NCBI GenBank assembly: GCA_009768925.2
Contig: VHIT02000052.1
Span: 180,169-244,168, forward strand
Length of the DNA stretch: 64,000 bases
Source of the DNA: Cryptosporidium bovis
Taxonomy: Eukaryota; Apicomplexa; Conoidasida; Eucoccidiorida; Cryptosporidiidae
Direction of reading: 5' to 3'
The translations under genes were made by a program, and so were the position numbers. Within the stretch, counting starts at the first letter, position 1. Every line of letters begins with the position of its first letter. Below the pieces are notes generated by a model. The model was not told the origin of the DNA. It worked only from the letters and a program-made list of their open reading frames with translations, and did not search any database. Below are positions 51,280-60,716 of the stretch, in pieces.

Positions 51280-52314
51280 TTATCTTTTATAGCAATAAAT
51301 AAATTTTTCTTTATTAGTTTCACTACCTAAATCAGAGGTATATTCACCGTTTATTTCAAGGCAATTATTATCAATATGATCATTGTAACCACCAATAATA
51401 TTATCTTGCTTTGGTAAATTTGTTTTATTCATATCACTACGTGAATTAAATAAATTCGGATTTGACGCGTTAATATTGTAGTTTTCACCACAATCTTGAA
51501 CTCCACTAACAGTACCGAAGTTGTTAATGTTTCTAGTGTTGCAAATATCACCGTAAAATATATTTTTATGAGTTTCCCTTGGCTCATTCTCATTTAAACA
51601 ATAGTTTCTTTTTCCATATTCATTTATAATAAGGTCGCTTGAGGAAGAACGATTTGAGTTGGTATTACAATTAACAATATTGTAATTGTTTTGAATTTCA
51701 AAACAATTACCCTTTAAGTTTAAATTTTGTCCTTTATTTATTGCCTCATTTGTTGCTGCGTCACTTTTAATCACATTACTCATACATCTATGTTTCATTT
51801 GGGAATAATCTTGAATAACATTGTTTTCGTCCAAAATTATGTTTTCTTTGTTAATTCCTGAGTAAAAATATCCAGTACACATATAATTATTCATTAGTCT
51901 TGCATTTCTTAAATTTTTTATATTTTTCCATTTATCCAAGTAGTCCAATAGCACGAAAGTATAGTCTTCATAGCCGAAATAAGATAATGCATTTATAATA
52001 TCTTCACCATTAACCACTTTTCTCTTGTTGTACGTGCATATTTCTCCTGCATACAGGGATATACAACAAATAAATTCACGGGACAATTTTTGCATTAGTA
52101 CTTTTGATTCACGTGATATTTTGCCATTATCAGGTATGGAAAGCTTCATTATTCTTCCGATATTGTTTATCGGCAAATTATTATCAGAGCAATTTACTGA
52201 ACTATTCTTATATATGACTCTTTTTTTGATGTTCGTTTTTTCATTGTTACTTATAGTCTTGTCAATAAAACTCATTGGCTTGCGAGTATTTGAGTTAAAT
52301 GTGGCATTACTCAT
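51280..52314 (-). CDS. NF-YB/HAP3-like histone-fold transcription factor
   Basis: 344 codons from ATG 52314. The histone fold spans about 47-130: LPINNIGRIMKLSIPDN, KISRESKVLMQKLSREFI, NKRKVVNGEDIINALSYFGYEDY, and a following helix LLDYLDKWK. The I-x-R-I-M-K-x-x-x-P and FGYEDY segments mark NF-YB (CBF-A), which pairs with NF-YC and binds CCAAT with NF-YA. It differs from the human protein in helix 2 (CCISLYAGEIC). The remaining 210 residues are Asn-rich and unconserved. A quadruple TGCAT repeat lies about 480 bp upstream. Confidence 0.85.
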   Translation of the reverse strand: MSNATFNSNTRKPMSFIDKTISNNEKTNIKKRVIYKNSSVNCSDNNLPINNIGRIMKLSIPDNGKISRESKVLMQKLSREFICCISLYAGEICTYNKRKVVNGEDIINALSYFGYEDYTFVLLDYLDKWKNIKNLRNARLMNNYMCTGYFYSGINKENIILDENNVIQDYSQMKHRCMSNVIKSDAATNEAINKGQNLNLKGNCFEIQNNYNIVNCNTNSNRSSSSDLIINEYGKRNYCLNENEPRETHKNIFYGDICNTRNINNFGTVSGVQDCGENYNINASNPNLFNSRSDMNKTNLPKQDNIIGGYNDHIDNNCLEINGEYTSDLGSETNKEKFIYCYKR

Positions 52315-52912
52315 ATTTAAAATTATACTGCTGTTCTGCTTTTAACCGAAATGCTATCCACTTTAGTAATTTTGATGTTTATATTTTTTTTGAAATACTA
52401 ATAATTTTTAGGATCCTTAATTTACGAATGCTTAGCTCTAAACGCTAACTTTGACCGCTAAAATGCTACATTTTTTTAAAATTTTTTTGACTGTCATTTT
52501 TTAATTAAATAATATTTCCAATAAATTCATATCTATTCTATTAGAATCCAAAACTAAACATTTAGTTTCGTCCCAAGTTGTATTAGATTCAAATTAGTCT
52601 TTTTACTTCCGTCTCTGGACCCACAATTGCGCTACGCTTTAATTTTGTGTTGTTTAAAGTTGATTTTTTTTAATGGGTGAAACAAATTTACTTACACTAA
52701 AAAATGCTGATGAATCTTTTTTTCAATTCTTCACACTACGTTCTCAAGATAAGCTAAAAAATAGAGTACCGGTACCCGTGGGCTAAAAGAATTGCATGCA
52801 TGCATGCACTTTCTGTCTTGCATAGGTTGAAAAATAGGAAAAAATGATTAGAAGATCTAATGACTAAATGACTTTAATCAGTTCCATTTCAAATTAACAC
52901 AACATCTAGCGT
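52315..52912. other. Intergenic, NF-YB promoter
   Basis: 598 bp upstream of NF-YB and downstream of condensin. It carries a 16-base TGCA repeat at 52793-52808 and a GTACCGGTAC palindrome near 52777-52786. No coding frame. Confidence 0.55.
52793..52808. promoter_or_regulatory. Tandem TGCATGCATGCATGCA element
   Basis: Three overlapping copies of the TGCATGCA palindrome, 479 bp upstream of the NF-YB ATG and 105 bp from the condensin stop. Likely AP2-type factor sites. Confidence 0.5.
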
Positions 52913-55900
52913 CTAAATATTATTGTTTGATATATTTTTGTTCTCCTTTGAGCAATTATTGCTATATTTCAGAGAATTTTTTGAAGATATGTTGGTGTTT
53001 TTACTTGCTTCGTGAAGTTGATTGTTTGGTTTTTCGGATTTTATATCCTCAAATAAAGATAGTAAATGACTGTTTTCTGTGGATGAATTAGATGATGTGT
53101 AATTTTTGACGATTTTGTAGAAAAACTGCTTAACAAAATCAAATTCTTGTATGTGAAATTGGACCAAATTAATGTTGTCTATAATTTTGTTTATACATTT
53201 TGCTTTTGAGTTTATTTTAAGAGACTCAAGTGAATAAATGTAGAATTCTAGTGATTTGCAGTCATTTGTTTTAGACATTCTAGAAATAAATTTGGGAATT
53301 AACATGCAACAGACATTTTCTTTTCCAGAAACAAATTGGAGCAAGTATTGCATCTGTTGAATAATTGTTTGTATTTTTTCTCTATTATCATATAAGCTTG
53401 AGTAATCAATAGAAAGGTGGTTGATTAAGGAGGGAATTACATTTGTTGACAATTGGTTATTTAAATCTTTGAAAAATTCCTGGAAAAACGAGTTTGAAAG
53501 ACTTGACATTTCTGTGTTAAACTCGGTTTTACTATATATACATCTGAGATAGCTTAACAACAATTCGTCTTTTGGCTTAATAAATCCAATGTTCAACAAG
53601 TAGTTTATAATGAGCATGATGTTATATTCAACTGTATTTTTATCGATATAGTAGTCATTATTTTGAATTTTGTCCTTGTTTATTAGTGAGTATTGTTTGC
53701 CCATCCAAGGATCCATTATATTAGGGTACCTTGTCAATAAGTCATTTGTAGAAAGTATAATATTGACTCTAATGTCATTTAATTGATTTTTGTCTATATA
53801 GCTAACAGATGTTGGGTCATACAAAAGTGTGAATATTAATTGAATATTCGGAATGTTATTAAGCAAATACGATAGTTTTGCATTAAAATTTAGATTATTG
53901 TCATTGATTAATTCCTTATTTATGTTTAATAGTTCAGTGGAAATCGAAATAAGTTTACACAATGATATGAGAGAACAATTTCTTGAATAATCCATTTGCC
54001 ACTGAATAAAATGGTTGGCCTCATTATTATAATAAACATTGTCATTGTTCGTATCGATTAGTATAGTTGGATCCCTTGAAATTATATTGACTATTGGAAC
54101 TATCATGTTAAATACGGTCCTATCTGATATTAAATTGTCTTCTAAAATCGACTGAACGTGCTCGAGATATTCTTCTTCCAAGTTAACATCACCACACTCT
54201 GAATTCTTTTTAGTTGAATTAACACTGTCTTTGTTTTTGATATATATAGAATATAACTGTTTCCACTTACTATATATATTTTCAATATAACAGCCATACT
54301 TAAATGTAATATGTGTAAGTGAAAGAATTATTTGGGATAGTTTAATAAGCGTAAGTTCATTTAAACATCCCAAGTAATTGTTATAATAATAACCACTAAG
54401 TTTTTTAATAAAAATGTCAATCATGAATACTTTTTTACAGACTTTATTGTTCAATACGAATTTGAGTTTAGATGGATTGCACAGTAACATAAAAACTGAA
54501 TCTATTACTTTAAAAATTAAAGAGTGTTTGTGTATTCCATTTTTACCACCATTGTTAAAAGTTAATATGTTAAAGTAAATATTAATTAGTTTACTTTCAT
54601 AATAATCACAGACTTCCATCAAGTTTATACATTTAATTGTAGATTCAATTATATTCAAGTTATTTTTTTTTATTGATTTTTCAATAACGTCGTAAAATAG
54701 TTCAAAACTGTTGTCACCAGGTCTAAATAAACTATTGTTATTTAAAACAATCACTTTTAATATTACTGTATAAAACTCGATAAGAGAAATGTATTTGTAT
54801 TCTATATCGGGGTTTTCGAAGATGTTATCACTAATCTCGAGAATTTCATCAAAAGTGTATTTTCTCAGTAAATTAATGTCGAAATTACTTGTATATTTCT
54901 TTGAAATTAGACTGGAATTCGAAGTTTGATTTGTACTGGATAACAATTCCAGTATTCTCATTATATTTATTAAATCGTCTTCCTTTATATTTGGTAAAAC
55001 CTTTGCTATATTTTTAACGCAACTTTTACTTATTGATATTCTTCCGTCGTCTATTTCCTGCTCATTGTTATTTTCGTTCTCTTGATCCTCCAAACAAATT
55101 AAGCTTGAATTCCCATCTGAAATTATTATATAAAATCCGTGGATAACTGAATTCAAAACACTCACGTTATTTACTCTCCATATACAATTAAAAACACTTG
55201 AGATGTGATTCAAACCCCTAACTATATTTAAAGAAACACATTCACATATAAAAAGTATACATGAAGATACATCTGATGACGTTTTTGAGTGTATTCCGTG
55301 GATACATACCTCTTCTATTATTGATTCAACTATTAGTGAAACCTCTCTTGCATCTGATAAAAGTACCTTCATTAATTCATATTCTATTTCTTTTTTATCG
55401 CCATTCTCTGTATTATCAGTTTCATTGCAAGCAAAGTTATTCAATATTTTCTCATTTACATCCAGTATATTATTGTTATTTATCTTCATCAACTTTTTTT
55501 CTACACTATCTATTAACGTACATAAGTAATCATAATTTAACGACAATTGGTAATAATTCTCAGTTGCCTTTCTAATCATAATTCTAAGCAAATTAAATGA
55601 AGAAGATCTAACATATGAAGACTCATCTAATGTTCTTGTTTTTATCTCTTTCAAAAGTGAAATAAAAAAAGTGTACGGAATTAAGTTACTTTCCATTAAT
55701 TTGTGCAAACACTGGATTGTTTTTGTTCTACAGTTTTGATGGGAGTCATATATTCTCTCAATAAGTAAATCAATTGTCTCAATTATTTGTGGTCTATTGT
55801 TCAAACTATCAATATTTTTATTTATATTAATTAGTGAGTTTGTTACTGAGAGTATAAAATTAGACCTTAATTTGTATGAAACCATGACTTTTAGTATTCT

Positions 55901-57157
55901 TCTTATATATGAAACACCATTTAGTATCAATTTTGGGCACGATTTTGAAACACTATCAATAAAACAACTTAATGTTGATATAAATTTATTATCCTCCTCA
56001 AAATCGCTCACTACATCAAGTCTTTTCCAATATAACTCCAGTTTCTCGAATATGTATATTAAAAATATATCGCCACACTTTTCTTCTTTTATACCAAGCA
56101 ATATCCTGCTTAAATAGTTACCAAAACTTTTACTTACTTGATTATTCTTATTACTTATATTCAAATTACAATTAGCGTTTGATATCATATCTATTGATGA
56201 ATTTAATATACAATTTAATATTATTTCAAAAATATATTCTATCTTGCCTTCATATTCATCAGAATTTTTGGAATCCATACTATTATCTTCATTGTATGTG
56301 TTATTAATTATACAAACCAATAACTTTTCTGATGTGTTTTCCCAGTTATTGTTCATAAATTCATCTTCTACATCAGTCATATCTATTGTTTGTACAATAT
56401 TCGCAACTCTAAGGGACAGTATTATCAACCATTCCTTTATTGTGTTGCTCATATTTCTAAAAGTGTGGATATTTGAAGACACAGTATCGACTAAATTTTT
56501 ATATAGTTTATAACATAATTCATCAGTGTTGCAATTGTGTTTATTTTTAGTATCATTTTCAGTATCTACATTATCGTAGTAGTCACCCGTTTGATCATCA
56601 CTATCGGATTCATCACTCTCTTCGTACAAATACTTACTTTTTTTTACTTTTGCCTTACTCCTTTTTGTTTTATTTGTAGGTTTTACCTTAAAATTGTTGC
56701 TTTTTTTTTCTTCAATCTTAATAGTAAGCAAGTCAAATTCCTGAAATAGTATATTGGTTACACAAAAAACTAAAATATTAAATAGTAATATTCTATTGTT
56801 GCTTGTACTATCCCTACTTTTATTATTCACATATTCAATCACATTCAACAAAAATACCAACATTCCCTTTTTATTACTACTATTTAACTTATTCCAAATA
56901 TAGGAGATTATTATTGCATAATTTATACTTGACAAATTGTTAACTATTTCAATATCATTATTAAGATCAATATTATTCATTATCTCTATTATCTCATTGA
57001 TTTTAAATGTATCTAAACATAAGTTGATCTCTTCTTTAGCCTCGTCTAGATTCAATAGTTCGTCACCATTCTCGCATGTCACTTCAACTTTCTCCAGATA
57101 TCTCAATTTATTTGCGTCCTTTTTAGGCAAAAAGAAGTTGGCACTCCCTCTCTTCAT
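52913..57157 (-). CDS. Condensin complex subunit 1 (CAP-D2/CND1)
   Basis: 1414 codons from ATG 57157, the usual length for the family. CND1 is the HEAT-repeat subunit of condensin I that helps compact mitotic chromosomes. Typical segments are ETIDLLIERIYDSHQNCRTKTIQCLHKLMES, with LIPYTFFISLLKEIKTRTLDESSYVRSSSFNLL after it. The C-terminal Cnd1 region has FIQWQMDYSRNCSLISLCKL, RVNIILSTNDLLTRYPNIMDPW, LRCIYSKTEF and FFQEFFKDLNNQLSTNVIP. Note that each quoted run is only part of a continuous HEAT array. Lys/Asp-rich insert near 150-200. It shares a divergent promoter with NOG1. Confidence 0.85.
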   Translation of the reverse strand: MKRGSANFFLPKKDANKLRYLEKVEVTCENGDELLNLDEAKEEINLCLDTFKINEIIEIMNNIDLNNDIEIVNNLSSINYAIIISYIWNKLNSSNKKGMLVFLLNVIEYVNNKSRDSTSNNRILLFNILVFCVTNILFQEFDLLTIKIEEKKSNNFKVKPTNKTKRSKAKVKKSKYLYEESDESDSDDQTGDYYDNVDTENDTKNKHNCNTDELCYKLYKNLVDTVSSNIHTFRNMSNTIKEWLIILSLRVANIVQTIDMTDVEDEFMNNNWENTSEKLLVCIINNTYNEDNSMDSKNSDEYEGKIEYIFEIILNCILNSSIDMISNANCNLNISNKNNQVSKSFGNYLSRILLGIKEEKCGDIFLIYIFEKLELYWKRLDVVSDFEEDNKFISTLSCFIDSVSKSCPKLILNGVSYIRRILKVMVSYKLRSNFILSVTNSLININKNIDSLNNRPQIIETIDLLIERIYDSHQNCRTKTIQCLHKLMESNLIPYTFFISLLKEIKTRTLDESSYVRSSSFNLLRIMIRKATENYYQLSLNYDYLCTLIDSVEKKLMKINNNNILDVNEKILNNFACNETDNTENGDKKEIEYELMKVLLSDAREVSLIVESIIEEVCIHGIHSKTSSDVSSCILFICECVSLNIVRGLNHISSVFNCIWRVNNVSVLNSVIHGFYIIISDGNSSLICLEDQENENNNEQEIDDGRISISKSCVKNIAKVLPNIKEDDLINIMRILELLSSTNQTSNSSLISKKYTSNFDINLLRKYTFDEILEISDNIFENPDIEYKYISLIEFYTVILKVIVLNNNSLFRPGDNSFELFYDVIEKSIKKNNLNIIESTIKCINLMEVCDYYESKLINIYFNILTFNNGGKNGIHKHSLIFKVIDSVFMLLCNPSKLKFVLNNKVCKKVFMIDIFIKKLSGYYYNNYLGCLNELTLIKLSQIILSLTHITFKYGCYIENIYSKWKQLYSIYIKNKDSVNSTKKNSECGDVNLEEEYLEHVQSILEDNLISDRTVFNMIVPIVNIISRDPTILIDTNNDNVYYNNEANHFIQWQMDYSRNCSLISLCKLISISTELLNINKELINDNNLNFNAKLSYLLNNIPNIQLIFTLLYDPTSVSYIDKNQLNDIRVNIILSTNDLLTRYPNIMDPWMGKQYSLINKDKIQNNDYYIDKNTVEYNIMLIINYLLNIGFIKPKDELLLSYLRCIYSKTEFNTEMSSLSNSFFQEFFKDLNNQLSTNVIPSLINHLSIDYSSLYDNREKIQTIIQQMQYLLQFVSGKENVCCMLIPKFISRMSKTNDCKSLEFYIYSLESLKINSKAKCINKIIDNINLVQFHIQEFDFVKQFFYKIVKNYTSSNSSTENSHLLSLFEDIKSEKPNNQLHEASKNTNISSKNSLKYSNNCSKENKNISNNNI

Positions 57158-57420
57158 ATTTTAGTCCATAAAAACAATTGAGTATTTTAGTGAACTAGTT
57201 TATTTTGTAAAAACTATTAACAAATAATAAACTACTGCGTTAAATGTAGTGTGGTTGAGTTTTATGCCTCAGAATTATGTTAATACACATTTAGCTAATG
57301 TATAAATATTTATTTCAATTATGAGATAAATAATTGAAATTTTCAGGTATTACTCTCACTTTTTTGCATGCTCTTTATTTCACCTTTTAAACTTGTGCTC
57401 ATCACAATATTTAAAATATG

Positions 57421-57426
57421 TGGCGC
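57421..57426. promoter_or_regulatory. E2F-like core TGGCGC
   Basis: Context TGTGGCGCTAAT, 264 bp upstream of the condensin start. Confidence 0.35.
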
Positions 57427-57508
57427 TAATATTCAAGCGGCAATTAAGGTAACTACTAACTGCCATTAATAACAAATAATAGAGAGATAAAAATTAAATA
57501 CAAATTTC

Positions 57509-57619
57509 ATGAGAAATTGTCATAGAAGACCGGATAATAATAATAAGTTTATAGGTTTAAACAAGACAATAAGGTCTGAAGGAAGAAAAAAGGATAGCTT
57601 TATTGACCTAGAGTACTAG
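57509..57619 (+). CDS. Candidate 36-codon small ORF upstream of NOG1
   Basis: ATG 57509 to TAG 57619, starting MRNCHRRPDNNNKFIGLNK and ending with SFIDLEY. It is charged and not simply A/T-run composition. It lies about 200 bp before the NOG1 start, so it could be an upstream ORF in the NOG1 leader, or chance. No family recognised. Confidence 0.2.
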   Translation: MRNCHRRPDNNNKFIGLNKTIRSEGRKKDSFIDLEY

Positions 57620-57820
57620 AGTAACATATATTGATAAAGTATATCTATGCAATTACTTGTTAAGAAAAGAAATTAATTTAATTTATCTTTTTTTCACTAT
57701 TTGTGAAGGGAGATAAACTGAAGGAGAAGCATATTATACAAATATTGGAATATTATTTTGTTTTGGAAGGAAGCTAAATTGTTACTGTAAAATTAGTAGT
57801 TAGTTTTGATTATAGAAAAG

Positions 57821-59989
57821 ATGAATTCAACAAGTTTAGGTCATAGATTCAAGGTAGGTTTAAACAAATATAATTAAAAATTATTGAAAACTCGAAAAAA
57901 ATTGAAAATTATTCTAACTTGATTTTTTATTTTTCTCTTAACTTATCAGGATATTACAATAATACCAAATAGTAAAGATCTAATAGATATAGTATTATCT
58001 AAAACCCAAAGAAAGACACCAACACAAGTACATCCTCAATTTCAAATAAGTAGAATTAGATCCTTTTACATGAGAAAAGTAAAGTTTTGTCAACAAGTAA
58101 TACACGATAGACTTGGAATGATTCTTAGTCAGTTCCCGAGACTTGATGAAATACACCCATTTTATTCGGACTTATGTAATGTATTATATGATAGGGATCA
58201 CTACAAATTGGCATTGGGACACATATCTGGTTCGAAAAATATAATAGATTCATTGGCCAAGGACTACGTCAGATTGTTAAAATATGCAGACAGCCCATAT
58301 AAATGTAAAATGTTAAAGAGAGCAGCACTTGGTAGGATGTGTACGTGCTTAAAAAAACTTCAGGCACCATTAGAATATCTGGAAGAAGTTAGACAACATA
58401 TTGGACGTTTGCCAAGCATAAATCCAACAACGAGAACGTTAATAGTGTGTGGATATCCAAACGTAGGGAAGAGTAGCTTTATTAATTGTATATCACACGC
58501 AAATGTTGAAGTTGAACCATATGCATTTACAACAAAATCGCTATATGTTGGACACTTTGATTACAATTATGTTAGATGGCAGGTTATAGATACCCCTGGA
58601 ATCTTAGATCGTCCTTTAGATGAGAGGAATACAATTGAAATGACAGCTATTACGGCTCTGGCACATATTCATTCATGCATACTGTATTTTGTTGATATAT
58701 CAGAAGAGTGTGGATACAGTATTGAAAAACAAACACATTTATTTCACTCGATAAAAACACTATTTAGAAATAAGCCAGTTTTTATTGTATTGAATAAAAT
58801 AGATTCAAGATCAGTTGAGGACTTAAATCAAGAGGAGCAGAAAATGATACAAGATTTGAAAGTTAAAAATCCGGAAGATATGTGCAATGTGGATGTGGTT
58901 GATTATTTGAAGATGTCAACGATGCAGAAAATTGGTGTTGAGGATGCCAAAAATAGAGCATGTAATGAGTTGTTGAAGAGAAGAATCGAGAATAAGATGC
59001 AAAATAAGAGAGTAGATGCCATTTCTGGGAGACTTCATATCGCAGAAGTTCCATTGAGTAAAGATAGGCCCCCTTTTATTCCTGAATCTGTGATTAAGGA
59101 AAGGACTCAAAATATGGCGGACGGAATTTCGAAAGTAAAAACTAAACCAAAATCAGGACCAACTGAGAAAGAATTGGAGGAAGAAAGAGGAGGAGCAGGA
59201 GTTTATCAAATGGACTGGAACAGAAAGTATATTCTCAGGGACGACAATTGGAAATATGATCTGGTTCCTGAGATTATAGACGGTAAGAACATTATGGATT
59301 TTATAGATCCAGATATTGAAGATAAACTAAGACAGTTGGAGAAAGAAGAAGAAATACTACTCATGAATGACCCATCACAAGAATTTGACGAAAAATTATG
59401 GGAACAAACTCAAAGTGCACTTAAAAGCATACATCAAAAGATTAACTTGAAGAGAAGGGAAAACATGGATAATAAAGCAAGAAATACACCTATATTACCT
59501 AGAGGCAGAGCCAGGAATTCAGGGGAACTAAACAAATTAACTAGTAATCTAGATGAGCTAGGGTACGATGTATCGCGTTTCCATGAGAGAGGGAGAAGTT
59601 TAGTTAAGAAAGAAGAGGAAAAGAGGGACAGAGGAAGATCATTAACTAGAAAAATGGTCGAAGATTCATTAAATATAGCTGCAAATCTCAGTAAAAAGAG
59701 ACCTAGGGAGGACATAGAACGAGATGTAGATATGTTAAATGATGAAGATACTCAACAAATAGTTAAGAAAAAACGTTTGGCAACTAGGGGTCAAAGTAAT
59801 GCTCCCAATCGCATTGATGCATCCATAAGACCCGAGAAACAAGAAAAAGCAGAAAGATTACGCAGAAAGGCCCAGTCGCGTCTGAATAAGCTTGCAAAGA
59901 GAGGTGAAGCTGATCGTAGTGTTCCCACAAAAATGCCAATGCACTTGTACTCTGGTAAACGTGGTTTGGGAAAAACAGATAGAAGATAA
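57821..59989 (+). CDS. NOG1: Nucleolar GTP-binding protein 1 (2 exons)
   Basis: join(57821..57853,57950..59989), 690 codons. Exon 1 (33 bp) gives MNSTSLGHRFK; a 96-bp intron (GTAGGT donor, TATCAG acceptor) precedes DITIIPNSKDLIDIVLSKTQ. This restores the conserved NOG1 N-terminus, including RKTPTQVH and ISRIRSFYMRKVKF, that an ATG at 58070 would cut off. NOG1 is a GTPase of pre-60S ribosome assembly. GTP motifs: GYPNVGKSSF (near 178), DTPGILDRPLDERN (near 224), and NKID (near 292). The C-terminal region has the NOG1-specific GAGVYQMDWNRKYILRD-like segment and a basic nucleolar tail ending in SGKRGLGKTDRR. Confidence 0.95.
57854..57949 (+). other. Intron of NOG1
   Basis: 96 bp, donor GTAGGT and acceptor TTATCAG, phase 0. 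Joining restores a strongly conserved N-terminus. Confidence 0.85.
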
Positions 59990-60135
59990 CAAAGCTTTAA
60001 CTTTTAGTATTCTCCTATTTTAGCTCCTAGTCTAATGTTTATGAATTTAGGTTTTTTTCTTGCGTAAAATTCATTTTTTTGATATATACTCGTTATTGAA
60101 TTTACCTTAAAATGCAATTTATATCTAGTATTTTG

Positions 60136-60141
60136 TGGCGC
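60136..60141. promoter_or_regulatory. E2F-like core TGGCGC
   Basis: Context TTTTGTGGCGCTTCG, about 580 bp upstream of the myosin start; weak. Confidence 0.3.
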
Positions 60142-60310
60142 TTCGAACTGTCAGATATCGTACACCACTATCTACAATACGGATTATATATTATATTTAT
60201 CAACAGTTTGGCTTATTTTAGCCAGTAGTGCAAGTCATCAGAATTTTTTTAAATTAAAAACTGTGTTTTACTAATTTATATGGATCTTTTGAAGATAAAA
60301 TATAAAAAAG

Positions 60311-60316
60311 CCCGCC
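60311..60316. promoter_or_regulatory. E2F-like core CCCGCC
   Basis: Context AAAAGCCCGCCACC, about 400 bp upstream of the myosin start. Confidence 0.3.
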
Positions 60317-60716
60317 ACCCCACAGTTACCCAATGTATAAACATGCTAAAATTTAAAAATTTGACAGGCATGAAAACTCATAAAAATAAGTATTTATAAT
60401 AATATTAATAGCAAAATAAATAAATATATCTATTTGATTATTTTTGAATTGCATACTTGGGATCTAATATCTAAGGGAGGCAGAACAATTTGTTTCCATG
60501 AACCCACTCCACTTTTCCTCCTCGTGAAAAAGAGAAATAAAAACAAAAAATAATAAAGCATATCTTTAAATATTACTAGAGTAAAGCACAGACGAAAGAG
60601 AAAGTTCACATTCATTTCTTTTATGTGTAAAAAATAAATTTACAAAATTTTGAGAGCAAGTATAATACACACTGTATAATAAGTTATTTGTTTCATTTAA
60701 ATAAAAACATTGTATA

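Larger units (their letters stand above)
57158..57820. other. Intergenic, divergent condensin/NOG1 promoter
   Basis: 663 bp with a TGGCGC core at 57421-57426 and a small 36-codon frame at 57509-57619. Nothing else recognised. Confidence 0.5.
59990..60716. other. Intergenic, myosin promoter region
   Basis: 727 bp with TGGCGC at 60136-60141 and CCCGCC at 60311-60316. No coding frame recognised. Confidence 0.55.

Noticed and set aside
58070-59989. NOG1 starting at the ATG at 58070
   Set aside because: This would delete a conserved N-terminal region that is restored by one short intron.
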